From Vicugna pacos (Eukaryota; Chordata; Mammalia; Artiodactyla; Camelidae), in contig NC_133019.1 in NCBI RefSeq assembly GCF_048564905.1, positions 17,650,501-17,714,500 of the forward strand: a stretch of 64,000 nt of DNA, read 5' to 3'. Positions within the stretch are counted from its first letter, which is position 1, and each line of letters begins with the position of its first letter. Shown here piece by piece: positions 1 through 12,800 of the stretch. Made by a program: the position numbers and the translations under genes. Under the pieces are notes generated by a model that was given only the letters and a program-made list of their open reading frames with translations, was not told the DNA's origin and did no database searches.

Positions 1-719
1 CTCCCCCACCCACCCACCACCAGTCTTGTTCCCCCGTAAGATTATAAACTTTACTGTGGCAAGGGTGAGTCTCACTCATGTTTTCATCCATCCATGCTAC
101 CTTAAACATGCTTTTTAAAGTCAGGAACGAAAAAGATACATGAAAAGTCTGCAGTTGGAGAGAAAGGGGGGGAACGCAGAGCATTAGCTTCCTGCCTCTG
201 TGCTCGACAGCAGAGTGGGGCATCAGGTAGCAGAGCCTTTTTGTTCTCAGAGAGCCCCTTCATAGCGACGCCTCCTCCCCTTCTCTCAGGTCTCCTCCCT
301 CCCCTTTTCCTCCTCCTCCTCCTCTTTCTTCTCCCTTTTCCCCTCTCCTTCTCTCTCCTTTTCCTCCTCCTCCTTCCTTTCTTTTTCTCATTATTGAGTT
401 GTGGTCTAATTTGATCTTCAGCTTTTTTGTTCACTTAGTCTCCTCTTTAAAATGGTCTGTGTGTTGGTATGAAATGCTTTGCGCTGTAAGTTCAGTAAAG
501 GGGGAGCCCTTCTTTCACCTTTGAAAATTTGGTACCCGAATTCAAGCACATAGATCCGTGATGTCCTCAAAATGGGGGGGAGAATAACCCAAGCGTTTAA
601 TGTTTCCTTACCTTTTAAAATGCTGAGCCGTGGTGCTGAGCATACTGTAAAATGGGAACTAGAGAAATAAGATTAAGTGAATTAAATTAGTTTTGCTAAT
701 CATCTCACTTCTTCCTTAG
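1..719 (+). other. ARHGAP20 intron, 3' part
   Basis: Intronic by the acceptor at 719. It contains a polypyrimidine tract (about 276-391). I see no exon in it. Confidence 0.7.
276..391 (+). repeat. Polypyrimidine low-complexity tract
   Basis: Over 100 bases almost entirely C and T (CTC/CCT/TCC runs). The reverse strand gives an Arg/Lys/Glu-rich open frame that is an artefact of the purine run. Confidence 0.9.
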
Positions 720-898
720 ATTCAGGCCAGAAGACGTTTAAAAGAAGAAGATCTGTCATTAACTGGGCCTTCTGGCGGGGCTCGAGCACCCACCTGCACA
801 ACCAGCCCGTGTCACCAACGTCTCCAAAGCCGGGACTGCTCTTTGGGGTGTCTTTGCCAGATGTCTGTGAGAACGACAATCTACCCAAACCTATCTTG
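720..898 (+). CDS. ARHGAP20: ARHGAP20 coding exon a (start of RhoGAP domain)
   Basis: The acceptor is a pyrimidine tract ending in TTAG at 719 and the donor is GTAAGT at 899. The first two bases complete a codon begun in the upstream exon. The peptide contains a basic stretch (KTFKRRRSV), then NWAFWRG, a linker rich in Pro and Ser, and LFGVSLPDVCENDNLPKPIL, the usual opening of a RhoGAP domain. The exon ends on a complete codon (phase 0). Confidence 0.93.
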
Positions 899-3800
899 GT
901 AAGTCTCGTTTTGGTCTGTAACACTTAACAGGAAAGGAGAGCTCCGGAGGGAAAATCTACCCCAAATGGAAAAATTGTGGACACTCATGGCTTTGGCTGA
1001 GAACCTTTACTATTACTTCAGAGAATACAAATCTTGACTAAACTATTGCAGCATCATGAGGCAGACGTGATGGGGAGAGATGGTCTTGTCTGCTGGTGGC
1101 AGGAAGGAGCAGCGTGAACCTGCTCTGATAAACTATAGAGTCTGTCTGCCCTGTGGACGGAGAATGCACTTTATCCCGCACGTTCCTCTCACATCCTTTC
1201 TTGAACCCTGTGTTGTTCAGAACATGACTCTTTTAGTCGACTACCTTAGCAGCAGGGACTAAACCTCATACTTTTTATTAGTATTCTAAGTGTTTAGGCA
1301 TGAAGATACATCCTCTGGTATTTAGTTACCTTTTGTATGTACAACAGATCAGGTGAAAGCCACTGAGTGTGTATGGTCTTCAGTGAAGGTAGTTAATGAA
1401 CTCTGTCAAGCAGCATTTTTTGGGTGTCCAGTACCCTTCAGGCACCGTCCCGGATGCCTGGCACTTCATGCTCTGCTGTGTGTCTGTGAGTACCAGACGC
1501 TACTCTAGTCACTTTATCACTTGCCTTTCACAACAGATTTAGAGGGTAGTTGTCACCAGTGTCATCATCACCATCACCATCTCCATCAGTCCTACTTTAC
1601 AAATTAAAGCCCCACTCCCCCCCAAAAAAACCCTCAAGTTTACTGAAAGTCACACACAGCAAGCCTGAGCTGTAACTAGGTCTCAGGTCCTGTGGGTTGC
1701 ACATCTCCGACACCCACTTGTTCCTCCTCTGCAAGCATAGGACGCGCAGCTGGAAAGGAAGCAAAATGAAAGACTGATTGGAATGGAATGGGACAGAGAA
1801 AGCTTCCTGGAGGTGATGATTTTGGAGGCTGATTTTAAAAGAAGTCAATACAGGAAGTAGAATGAAGTGTAAAGTAGAATGAAATGTAAAGTCGCATGAA
1901 AAGAAAGACAAGCAAGTGGAGGATGAGTTAGGCAAGAACATTTCCATGTCTGGGGACAAGATTTCATATTAGAGAACAGTGGGCAAAGAATAGTGAGACA
2001 GGAGGGAGACAAGGTAACAGGTACCTTGAAGTGACTACTGGATCGCTGAAAAAGGACAGTCGCATGAAAGCAAGTGTTGAAATGTAGCAAGAACAAATGG
2101 GAGAAAATAGATTTAGAGACACACACACACACACACACACACACAAAGTGACTTTAATCCTCTGGCAGCCTGTCCAGCCCCAGCCCTTCAGTGCCTCCCG
2201 CCGGGCCGCCCCGGCCCCTGGCAGCCGGGGAGGGCAGCGGTGTGTTCTCCGGCTCCTCCTGCGTCAAGTGCCATTTTGATTTTGTTTCCTTTGTTTCCCC
2301 GTAGGATATGCTTTTCTTCCTTAATCAGAAAGGACCCCTCACAAAGGGGATCTTCAGACAGTCGGCCAACGTGAAATCCTGCAGACAGCTGAGAGACAAA
2401 CTGAATGCCGGAGTTAAAGTACATGTAGACTATGAATCGGCTTACGTGATAGCCTCTGTCTTAAAGGTGGGGAACACACGCCCTTCGTCCCCCCCACAGT
2501 GGAGCTCTGGGGGAAGACAGCTGGTCTCCCTCATTATAACGCTATCCCCATCTGCGAAGAAGCGTCATAGTTAGAGTCTCACAGCCAATTAGCTATGTGG
2601 TAAAAGTATTTGTAGCAGAAATTCTTGTGGCAAAGATGTCTATGGCAAATAGGTTTACTTATGGGGGAAAAAAAAAACCTGGAACCCAGCCCCATGGTCA
2701 CTTAACTCACATCCATAGTTGAGTTAGACTTCTTCTAAAGTGTTTTCCTCCCCACATTCTTGAAAATGCCTCACGTCTTTGCAAAACCTGAAGTCAAAAC
2801 GAGCTTTCAACAGAGCTCTTGACCACAGCAATGGCTTCTGCAGACCAGTGTCAGTCTGCCGTCTCTCAGCAGGCTTGGTGTGCACCCGCGCCAGGGATAG
2901 GGACAGGGCCCCAGCCTGCATCCCAGGGCCTGGAGCATAAAACCCAAATTCCGGAGAACGTGGTGAAGAAGGCTCTTACATGTCCCTGCTCCCAGGCAAT
3001 TGCTTACAGAACCATGCTTTATGAATTTAGGAACAGTCAGATGTCTCTTGGTAAAAGGGCCATGTCTGCTCTTAAAACAATCCCTGCCACAGACTTTGAC
3101 AATGAAGTGTCACTCAGAAGAGCTGGAGGGCGGAAGCGGGGAGCATCTTGTCTATTTTACACAGGGTTTGCACTTGCCTTTCAGTTGTGGAGCTCAGTAG
3201 AGATACGTGTGGTGTGCTAGCTGAGCAAGACCCATGTCAAGGACATGTATGCATGGTGGATTTTTCTTTGCTTTTTTTTATCATATAATTAGGCTTTCTC
3301 CCATCTCTTAATTTAAGAAGTTAAAGGCTAAGTTTTAGAAGATTTTCCTAATTCTGCTATTCTTCACAGCACCATACTCCTCAAAATTTTGAACTAAATT
3401 GTTGAGGCTGTTAACAAAGAAATTTGGATGTAAAAGAGTTAAGCTGCATTTCACATTGTAGAGAAAGTAATTGTACAAGAATAAGCAAAGGGCAAAAAAT
3501 AATCCAAATGATTGGAAAGTCTGGTTAGATGGGTTCCAACTAATTAAAACTTTGTGATCATGGAACTGTGCTTTACTCTCAATTTTTTCCCAAGTGGTTG
3601 CAGGAAAGGAAATACTTTTTGCCAAAAGTTACTGAGCTTTAGTTTTGTTTTGTTTCTTGTTTTTGAGACTATTTGGGAGTGGTACTTAAGTTTTCCCTTA
3701 ATTTTTCCCTTAGGCTGGTTTTGCTTAAATATAAGCTTCACTCTGAACTATAATTGGAATAAAATTGCTTGAGAAAGCATAACTCTGATCCATCAGACCT

Positions 3801-6800
3801 TTGAGGAAAAGTTTGTTTTTTAATCCTGTAAGAATCTCATCTCAGATTAATCTGGGAGCTCTGCTGATAGCTGGGGCTCTGCCTTTGGAGGGGAGGAGAC
3901 TTTGAGTTGAGAGCTGGGCGCTGGCGATTGTAATTCAGAACCAGCTTTCACTTCCTTCTCAGCTGTGATGGTTGTTATTGTGTAACTTGTTATTCCAGCT
4001 GTGGAGAGTCCATTGCAATGTTACGACTTATCTTTCAAGTGTAGGTTTTAAGATTTAATGATGTTTTTCTTCAAGACAGATCATAAGTATATTTCCACTG
4101 AGGTTTAAAAAGAGAGCTATTGTCACTGCCCCACTTTGAAATAACAGATTTCAGCTCTTCTGAATCTGACTTGTCACATAGGTGCAGCACGAAAATTAGT
4201 TAGGAATTATGAAAATTTGATAGCTTCCCCCCCAAAAGAAGGTAACTTTTGTGATGATGCATCTTAATCACGGGTATCTGGGTACATCTCTCCTGGAAAA
4301 TACAATAGAACAGAGAAAGACTTTAAATCAGTCACTTTCCTGCTTACTAACCACTCCAAAACATTGTCTAATAATAGGTAACATGACCACGAAGAGGCTT
4401 TTAAATTATTTGAGAGCCTCAGTTATAGTTAGCTGGCCTTCCTTTGTCCCTCACTAATATTTGGCCATAGGACATACAGCAACACTTCAGTAATGACCCC
4501 CGCTAAGTCTGCGACTGTGCTTGGCGTTGAGTGTATGCAGTGAAAGGCAAGGGTCTGGTCTGATCCTGCCCTGAAGGAGCTCGTAGGCTCGTGGGAGACA
4601 TGCTCACCTCATCAGCTGACTGCAGCACTGAGGCCCAAGGCTTCCATGTTAGTCACAGAAACACGACATGTTGTCTGTCACAAGTTGTGTGTCGCCTTTG
4701 GTGAGGCACATATGTAAGGCTGCTATTTGATTTTCCAGCAAGAATTAAAATTACTCCATTGCACACCTGTCTCTGTGTTGTAAGCAGGAACTTGCAAGAG
4801 GGTGGTCAGCCATGGTTTCAGCACTTAGACATGGAATTGGGTTTTCTCTGCCTGAAGTTTCCTAAGGTGGAGATCAGACTTCGCAAGCTTGGCTTGTTAG
4901 GACCGTGCCAAAAGCAACAGAGGGTGTTGGCCTAGAAAGGAAAGGAACGTAGGACCAGGACCAAAGTGTGTTTACTTTTAAGCTTTTTTATAAACAAATG
5001 TCAAACAACAACCTCCCTTGGTCAGATCCTACTTGTGTCATTGTCTGGTTTCACCCACACCTGGCCCCACAAGTGCTCTAAGGAGGAGTCTCGAAGGCCG
5101 AGAAGGATAATGTACCAGGGACATGTTATTTAATATACATTAGGGATGAGAGTGCTGCCCCAGGCTCCCAGAGCCAGCCATAGCCTGGAATGCCTTCTCC
5201 CCTCCTATGAAGAATACAGGGGGAAACTCCAGACACCTCTGGATGGAATTAGTCACCAATGCTGCTGGAATCTAAAGTTCTAAATTACCAGGGACTTTGT
5301 TTTATTTACTACCCTGTTCCTGGCACCTGAAACAGTGCCTGGCACAGATGAGCAAATATGTGTAGAATGACTGGATGACTGACTACCACATTATGAATCT
5401 CACAGATACCTTCATGCATTCCTTTTAACTAGTGATTTGAGAGACAGAGAGAAAAAAAAAAGATTAGGATGGTTTGCCAGACCCTGCCAGTTTGCTAAGA
5501 TGTATGCAAACAGGAGGTTTCAGCCCAAACAGGTTGTCCTTTATCTTTCCCACTGTAGTCCAGACCCCAGTTTCCCTCTGGTTTTTTGTTAGAAAAAAAA
5601 TCAAAGCATATTTTTCTGTGTGCGCACATCATTGGAGGGCTGGCGCAGAGCTCTGTGTGTTCCAAAGAAGGGAGGACTGAACTTTCCAATAAAGTGTCTT
5701 CTTTCTAATTTCTCCAATACAAATTATTAGAATAGCAATTTAAATTTTTTTCCCTCTATTTTAGGATTTTCTAAGGCACATTCCGGGAAGCTTATTATCA
5801 TCAGATCTCTATAATAATTGGGTCTGTGTAATGGACAAAGGAAATGATGAGGAGAAAATAAATGCAGTTCAAAGGTAACTATTCCAATTTGGTCATTTCT
5901 CAAAAATACTTTTTAAAATAACTTATTTTATAAGCTTGTCTGTTAATGTAATAATAACTATCAAAGTCATATCCATAGGGGCCAGTTTAAAAGTAGACTT
6001 ATGCTAGCAACTGTCATTGTTATTATTGGGTTTTTTCCTAATCTTACTAATATGGAATACTCGACCATTGTACACCTTCTGTATATTCTAATCTGATAGG
6101 CACTGAAACCCCTTAGACTAATAGCTAATACTGTAGACCCAATCTATAATTTATGACCTTAATTTTGGTAAATATTTAACTAACCAGATGATTCCTTATA
6201 CACTTCATTTAGCAGCCGAATTCATACAGAGAAAATTCCTTCCCCTCAAGGAGCTCACAGTCTAGTAGAAATAGACAGATAAAACCCAGAATTCCAGTGC
6301 GGTACAGTCAGTGCCATGACAGGGGTATGTGGAGAAGGGGATGTGAGGACACTCCAGAGAGACAGCCAACTCATTGAAAAGTGTCAAGGGAAAAGGGAGT
6401 TGCAAAGCCTCAGCCTGATCACAAGGAATGCATTGTCTGTCCCCATGGAAAGAGAAGTTGTCGGCAGAACCCAGCACCCCCATTCCTGAGTATTTCCCAC
6501 ATCATAAGAGAATAGGAAAGAAGTGTCCATTAATGAAAAGCAATGCTTGCATTTCTGTGAAACCCAAGAATCCCAGTACCATTTATTTGCAAACGCTTGT
6601 TCAAGTGCAGTGTTATCTTGAGCAACTTTCAAATGTAAATCATTATCTACACATAGCTACTGATGGTGTAAGTTTGAAGGCACCAGACTCAGAGCCATGC
6701 ACAAAATGCTGTCTCTGCTTTCGTGACAGCTTGGTGGGAACCGTTCAGAGACAGGGAACCTGAGATTCTGTATGTTGTTGCTCATTGTCTAAAACTTTAT

Positions 6801-9800
6801 ATTCTAGAAGCTAGTAAAGGATGATTTTTAAAAGGCCAGAATTATGGCTCTCATATAAATATGCACACATGAAAGAAATTTTATTTAAAACAAGAATTAA
6901 TAAAGAGAAGTACTAAGACGTTACTGCCGCCGGTTCAGAGAAGATGGTTAACTACCACAAGTTATAATAGTTGAATCAGAAATGCTGAAATGAACTTAAA
7001 AAACAAAACTGGCTTTTTCTGCTGGGGCATGAGGCAGTGCAAGTAAATCACGTGTCTCTTCACCAGAGAGAATTTTCAGGTCTATGGACAAGTCTTATGT
7101 ATTGCTGTCAATATTCTATAGTTTACAGAGGTGTAAAATAACTCAAAGGCTCAGGGCCCCTTCAGAATCTGACACCCCAAAAGAGCACGCTAGGCAAGGC
7201 CTTAATTTCCACTGAATACATTCAGTAATCTTTTGGCCCATTGTAATCTGTCATAATGTGTCCCTAGAAAACCATCCTCATTGTCAGTCTGTGGTGCTGA
7301 AGAAGCACCTCTCTGGTATTTATGCAACAAGAGCCAGATTACCTGATTTTCTTCCCCAGGTTGTGATACAGGAAAACAGGGCACGAGAGGAGGGCTGTGT
7401 CCCAGGTCTCACTTGAGTCCCTGGGATGCGCCCCGCCAAGTGAGGGTTGTTGGCTTCAGGCGGGAAAGAATTCAAGAGCGAGCCCTAGTTGAGTAAAAGT
7501 AGATTTGTTTAGAGAGATGTACACTCTGTAGACAGAGTGCAGGCCGTCTCAGAACGCAGGAGAAGGGCAGAGGGGAGCAGGGTTGGGTGTTTAGTTTAAA
7601 GGAGAAGTAGACACACAGTCCATAGACAGAGTGCCGGGCATCTGGGAAGGTGAGGGAGCAAGAGAGTCCACGAGGCACGGTGTTGCGAGTTTTTATACAT
7701 TAACAAGTGAGAGGATTACTCCAACTGCTTTGAGGAAGGGGCGGAGATCCCCAGGAATTGGGCCACTACCCTCTCCTTGATTTTCATGGTCAGCCTCAGA
7801 GCTGTCATGGCACCTGTGGGTGTGCCATTTGCAGTGCTAGTACATTACAGTGTGTGTGAGGGAGCTCAGGGTCCACTGGAGGTCAGCTCTCCATCCATCC
7901 TGGTCCTCAAGGTCCATCAGGAGTTGACTTCCTCCACCTTGGTGCTAACTGCTATGTCATTCCTTTAATGGCTGTGTCCTGCCCCCTTCCCTCCTGTCTC
8001 AGTTACAGGTTCTTGTTGGAAAAAAGCAACAATCATGAAAATATATATATGTATGTATAAAATATATGTATGTATATTTATTTCCTGGATGGTAGTAAAT
8101 GATGGTGAATGATAATTTAAAAATCCCTCATCAAGTACAAAATCGGAACAGTAGGAAATATACTGTTATAAGCTTGACTGACATGTGAAAGTGGTACCAC
8201 TGAGATAAAGAGACATGGGACAGAATTGACCTTAGAAGCTGCTAGAGCAGAGTGTAAGCTCTCAGGATGGAACTGGGAGTCTTTGTGGCTGAGGCTTGAA
8301 AGGTTCTCACCCAGAGACAGAATATACAAAATAAATGAATAACCCCCCTGAGTCTTACTCTCTCCCCTCTGTAAGACAGTCCTCGCTCTGCACGTACCAT
8401 ATGAGCTGACACTCCCGCATACCTGAACTGTGTTTCTGCTTCACGTGGTTCCCCATGAAAAGTGAAGAAAGGTTGCCTTGTCTACAAGTTTTCCACGAAA
8501 TGTCTTGCTTAAAGAGCACCTTTGTCTGTCTTTAGGCTATTAGACCGGCTCCCAAGAATGAATGTTGTTCTGCTAAAGTATCTTTTCGGGTTATTGCACA
8601 AGATTGAAAACCATGCCTCATGGAACCAGATGAATTCATTTAACTTAGCAGTGTGCATCGCTCCAAGCATCCTTTGGCCTCCTGCTTCCTCCAGCCCCGA
8701 AATAGAAAGTGAATTTACAAATAAGGTAATGTTTTTCATTTTTCTGCCCTGGGGCACTGAGTCCCCGTTTTGAACCTAAAGTTTGGGGTATTAGTTCTGA
8801 AAGACATGTCCTTAAGTACATCTTCTTATAAGTCTGAGTTCATCGACTGTTCTGTCCTCTCCTGGTAGACTGCAGAAAGCTGATTTCTTAAGCAAAGAAA
8901 GTGATAGTAATTGGGTTACTTCTGTTTTCCCTTTAAGGAGGCAAAACAGCTGTGATTGACTGAAACCGTAGAGGGAGAAGAGCAGTTGATAAGATTTTAA
9001 AAAGAAGCAAAAGACTTTGAAATTGAACAGGCGCAGTGGAAATCTCAGCCCTCCCCACTTGCCAGATGTACAATCTAGGGCAGAATTAGTTACACTGTTC
9101 CACAGTTTCCTCATCTAACACAATGGAGGTGGCGATGGTACCTCGCTCACTCAGTACTTACTTGAAATCACACTCCTGCAGTACCTGATGGTTAGTACAG
9201 GGATGGGGCACTGATTCCTCTTCCTCCCAACGTTCTGCCTGCTCCTTTGCCTCAGCTATTGGGGCAAGAAGACTATGGAAAGGTTCCAGTATATCTCAGT
9301 GGAGGCGCAGCGCTCCCCAGTGAGCTCTTCTCCAAGTATCTCCAGTTCTGGCTCCTCAGGGAGGGAAGTGCATGGGAAGAGGCTGGTCAGGGAAAATGTA
9401 CGCTTTTCTCTCCAGCCGTCTCTCTCCTTCATAGTAAATCCACAGAGGATGCCCACCTCCCACACTTATGACACCTGCCTTTTACATAAGAAATATATTT
9501 TATAAGTCTAACGATGCTTCATGAATTTTAATAAGAAAGTATATTTCTTCATCCCAAATGCCCTGTACAGAGAATACTTAAAATTACCCTAATTTTAAAG
9601 ACAGGACCATTAGTATCAAAATGTTAGCATTAAACCAAGGCCACAAATAATAACTTTAAGCCACTGGTTAAAATGGATTTCTATACTCAAACTACGTTGT
9701 TTTTTTAGGGGAAACGGTTCTGTTTAGTTTCCAAGCAGACGTGAACTTTGACTTTTTCTCAGGATTCTTTCACTTTTTTTTTTCGGTTTGAACCAGGATT

Positions 9801-12800
9801 CGTATATGAAGTGTGATTTATAGGTGTGCTATGTGAAAAGTAGGCCTTCATTTTTGTTCCTTTTTTGTGCAGGTTTCTCTGCTTATACAATTTCTGATTG
9901 AAAACTGCTGTAGAATATTTGGAGAAGAAATCACTTCCCTTTTGGAAGAGGTTTCAGTGACATGTGCTACGAAAGAGAATGTCTCAGGTATTGTGAATAA
10001 TGGGGTTGTTTTTGTGTGTGAGAAATGGACACACACGTGAAGGTCAGCGAGGGCACCGACTACCCTGCAGCCCAGAGCAGCTCGGGTGAAGGGGCCTCTC
10101 GCCTGAGTCAGGGGCCGCGGGCTTCCGCCCCTTCCTTAGAAGGCCTGCTCGTAGGTCAGGCTGTGTTAACACTGTGGTCAGGTTCCCTAGTGTATAAGAC
10201 AAGGTTCCCAAACTCCAAGAAGTTGTTAGTGGCAGAATTCTAACTTCTTTTTTCAAAATAAAACCTTACAAGGATATACAATAGAACAATTAACAGATTT
10301 ACAATATAACAATATTGTTACAACATATTGTTGCAATATCTTACAGTATAACAGAACTGCTGTGGTTGAAACTGGAGTAGGAGACCCAGAAGCAGGCCTG
10401 GCCTGGTTGCTCCTCATCTTCCTCTCCGAGGTCCCTGACACCTCTCAGAAATCCAGCGCCCTGCAAAGTACTTGAGAAAACAGCTAGCTTCATGGGGCGG
10501 GGCAGGGTGTGTGGGGCTTGAAGACATTCAGCCTTCCAAAATATGAATGCCTGTACCACCAATTCTTGGTTATCTTTGAACAATTATTCTGTGCCACCAT
10601 AACATTAGTATCTTCTCCTGTAATTACGGGAAACCATAACATCCAACTGGTATGATTGCTGTAAAGAATAAACAAAGTAATAGATATTAAAGAACTTTGT
10701 CAAAGGGAAATTGATAAGGTTGGTAAATGGTTTCTCTGAGACTAATAGAGTTAGTTAGGTGTATCCACCAGCTAATCCATTTAAAAGACACAGTCTTATT
10801 CAGAACCTGAGTGTATCTGCATTAATTTCTTTGCATTTTTTACCATTTCCTGGTATTATGACATGTCTTCATTGCTTTGAGGAAATCTTAAAGAAAAGCT
10901 ATTTCTTCAGGGACTGAGGTAAATCTAGTGTACCCCAAAAATTTACTTTTAGTTTCTGCACTAACAACTAGAAAGATTATGAAAGATGCTTTCTTTCTTG
11001 AGAGTAGGAATTTGAAAAATCTGCATGAAAACAGAATTAAACTAAACATCATAGTTGTTTAGTGTTTTGTTTTTTTTAAGGCAGCATGTATTTGAGGCAA
11101 GTGCAAATGTTAATCATGGTTTGATTTTTTTCGACAGATAACTCTTTCTTCCAGCTGAATGACTCCTCCTATGACAGCCTGGAAAATGAGCTGAACGAAG
11201 AAGTTGATGCTCCATGCAGTGACTTGGTAAAGAAACTCGGTCCAGGCAGCAGAAGCATGGACTCCATGTTAACCCTCAGTGACTATGACCTCGAGCAGCC
11301 TGAGGCAGAAGGCGATTTAACCCTGAGCGACTCTGACTTAGACGATCCTAAAGATGAAGACGTTCAGGTGGAACAGCCCGATGAGCCTGAGCCAGTGACC
11401 GTGGCGGCAGTGTACAGAAAGGCCTCGCTGCAGGACCAGGCCACTGCCCCCTCTGGCATGAGCACCCCCAGCCACCTGTCCGCAGCTACGGAAGGTGCTC
11501 CAAAAAGCCCGAGGCAACAGCGGCGCTGCTCGGAGCCCAGCATCGGCTACCTGGGTTCGAAGCTTTCCTTTCTTAGGGCGTTTTATCAGAAAAGGATACG
11601 CAAGTCCAGCTGCGATGCGATTCTCCTGAAAAAAGATGAGAACCATCTGAGTCAGAATCCACCCCTCCAGGAAGAGGGTAAGACAGGTTTTAAAACAAGT
11701 TTAGTCACAGACACTGATGTCAAGAAAAATGCCACTGATGAAAATGATAAGAAGCAAAGCTGGTGTGATAGCGAAGGAAATCACGCAAACCTTTTTCCTA
11801 AATCCAAGCCAGTGACCATTTCCTCACACGACTGTCCCACGAACCAGCCCATCGCTGTGGACACGGCTGGGTACTCCCCGCCATGCCCAGCAGAGCCCCT
11901 CAAAGGCTCAGGGAGGCAGCGGCACTGCTCAGAGCCCAGCGCTGATGACCAGCACTGCAAACTGACCTATCTCAGGGGACTTTATTCAAAAAAGAAGCAG
12001 CACAACGCAAGCTGTGACGCCAGCCTCTCGCACAAAGAGGAGGATTATCTCGAGCGGCACAAGTCTTTGCAGATGGAGGGGCAAAAGCTTATCAGTCAGA
12101 GCTTGGTCATGGGGATCGAGGTTGGCAAGAGTGGTGCCTCAAACCAGAACACTGAGAAGGTCTTCCCCCCAACATTAAGCATTTGCCCAAGGAGTAGCTG
12201 TTCCAGCTTGTCCTCCCCGGACACGTCCCCATCTGGCTCGCCAGTGAGCTCCCAAGACAGCGCTTTTTCTCAGATTTCTGAACAGTCGGTGTTTACACCC
12301 ACTGAAACATCCTCTCCAGTAGATTGCACTTTTCAAGCTCAAGGAAAACAGGAAGAGCTTTCTTCTGACTTAAGCAGTTCCAGCCTCATTTCTGGAATTC
12401 CCGGTCCCTCGTCAGGGCAGGCCAGCAGCCACCTGGCTCATACAAAAAAGGACAGCCCAGAAGGGCATTCACAAATGCGTTCTGTAACTCTGCACCCCAG
12501 CACATGGTTGAGAAATGGTATAGCCAGTTTGAAAAATTGGTCTCTCAAAAAGAAGGCAAGGGCACCGAGACCAGAAAACAATAAAACAGGTTCTCTAAAA
12601 GGACCCACGGAGCCACCTCCATGTGCTCCTGGCATTCCAGAAGCCAGCGCACTGCAAGAGAGACAGACAGACATTCCCCAAATGGCAGCCGAAGGGCTTG
12701 GAGCTGTGCAAACAGCCCAGTCCTGTAGTTCTTACCCCAGCCAGGAATCAGAGAAGGATGGTAGCTCTCCATCCAGCCTGGCGGAAGATGGACTTGAGCT

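Larger units (their letters stand above)
899..2304 (+). other. ARHGAP20 intron (MIR, CA repeat)
   Basis: It runs between GTAAGT and CCGTAG and contains a MIR remnant (about 1405-1740). A purine-rich stretch at 1780-2100, with a short tandem duplication near 1855-1890, may be a decayed antisense L2. A CA repeat follows. I see no gene. Confidence 0.7.
2467..5764 (+). other. ARHGAP20 intron
   Basis: It runs between GTGGGG and TTTTAG. Apart from two L2 remnants (about 4470-4625 and 5280-5390), I recognise nothing. A 133-codon open frame at 2819-3220 has no recognisable protein and looks like chance. Confidence 0.7.
5875..8535 (+). other. ARHGAP20 intron (L2 remnant, antisense solo LTR)
   Basis: It runs between GTAACT and CTTTAG. 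It holds an L2 remnant (about 6205-6400), a solo LTR (7396-8007) and an A/T-rich TATATGTATG stretch near 8040-8085. I see no other gene. Confidence 0.7.

Noticed and set aside
102-434. Arg/Lys/Glu-rich minus-strand frame
   Set aside because: Produced by the polypyrimidine tract in the ARHGAP20 intron.
2819-3220. 133-codon intronic frame as an extra ARHGAP20 exon
   Set aside because: Flanking exons join in phase without it and the peptide does not match the RhoGAP domain, which would be broken at the Lys-Asp-Phe-Leu-Arg core.
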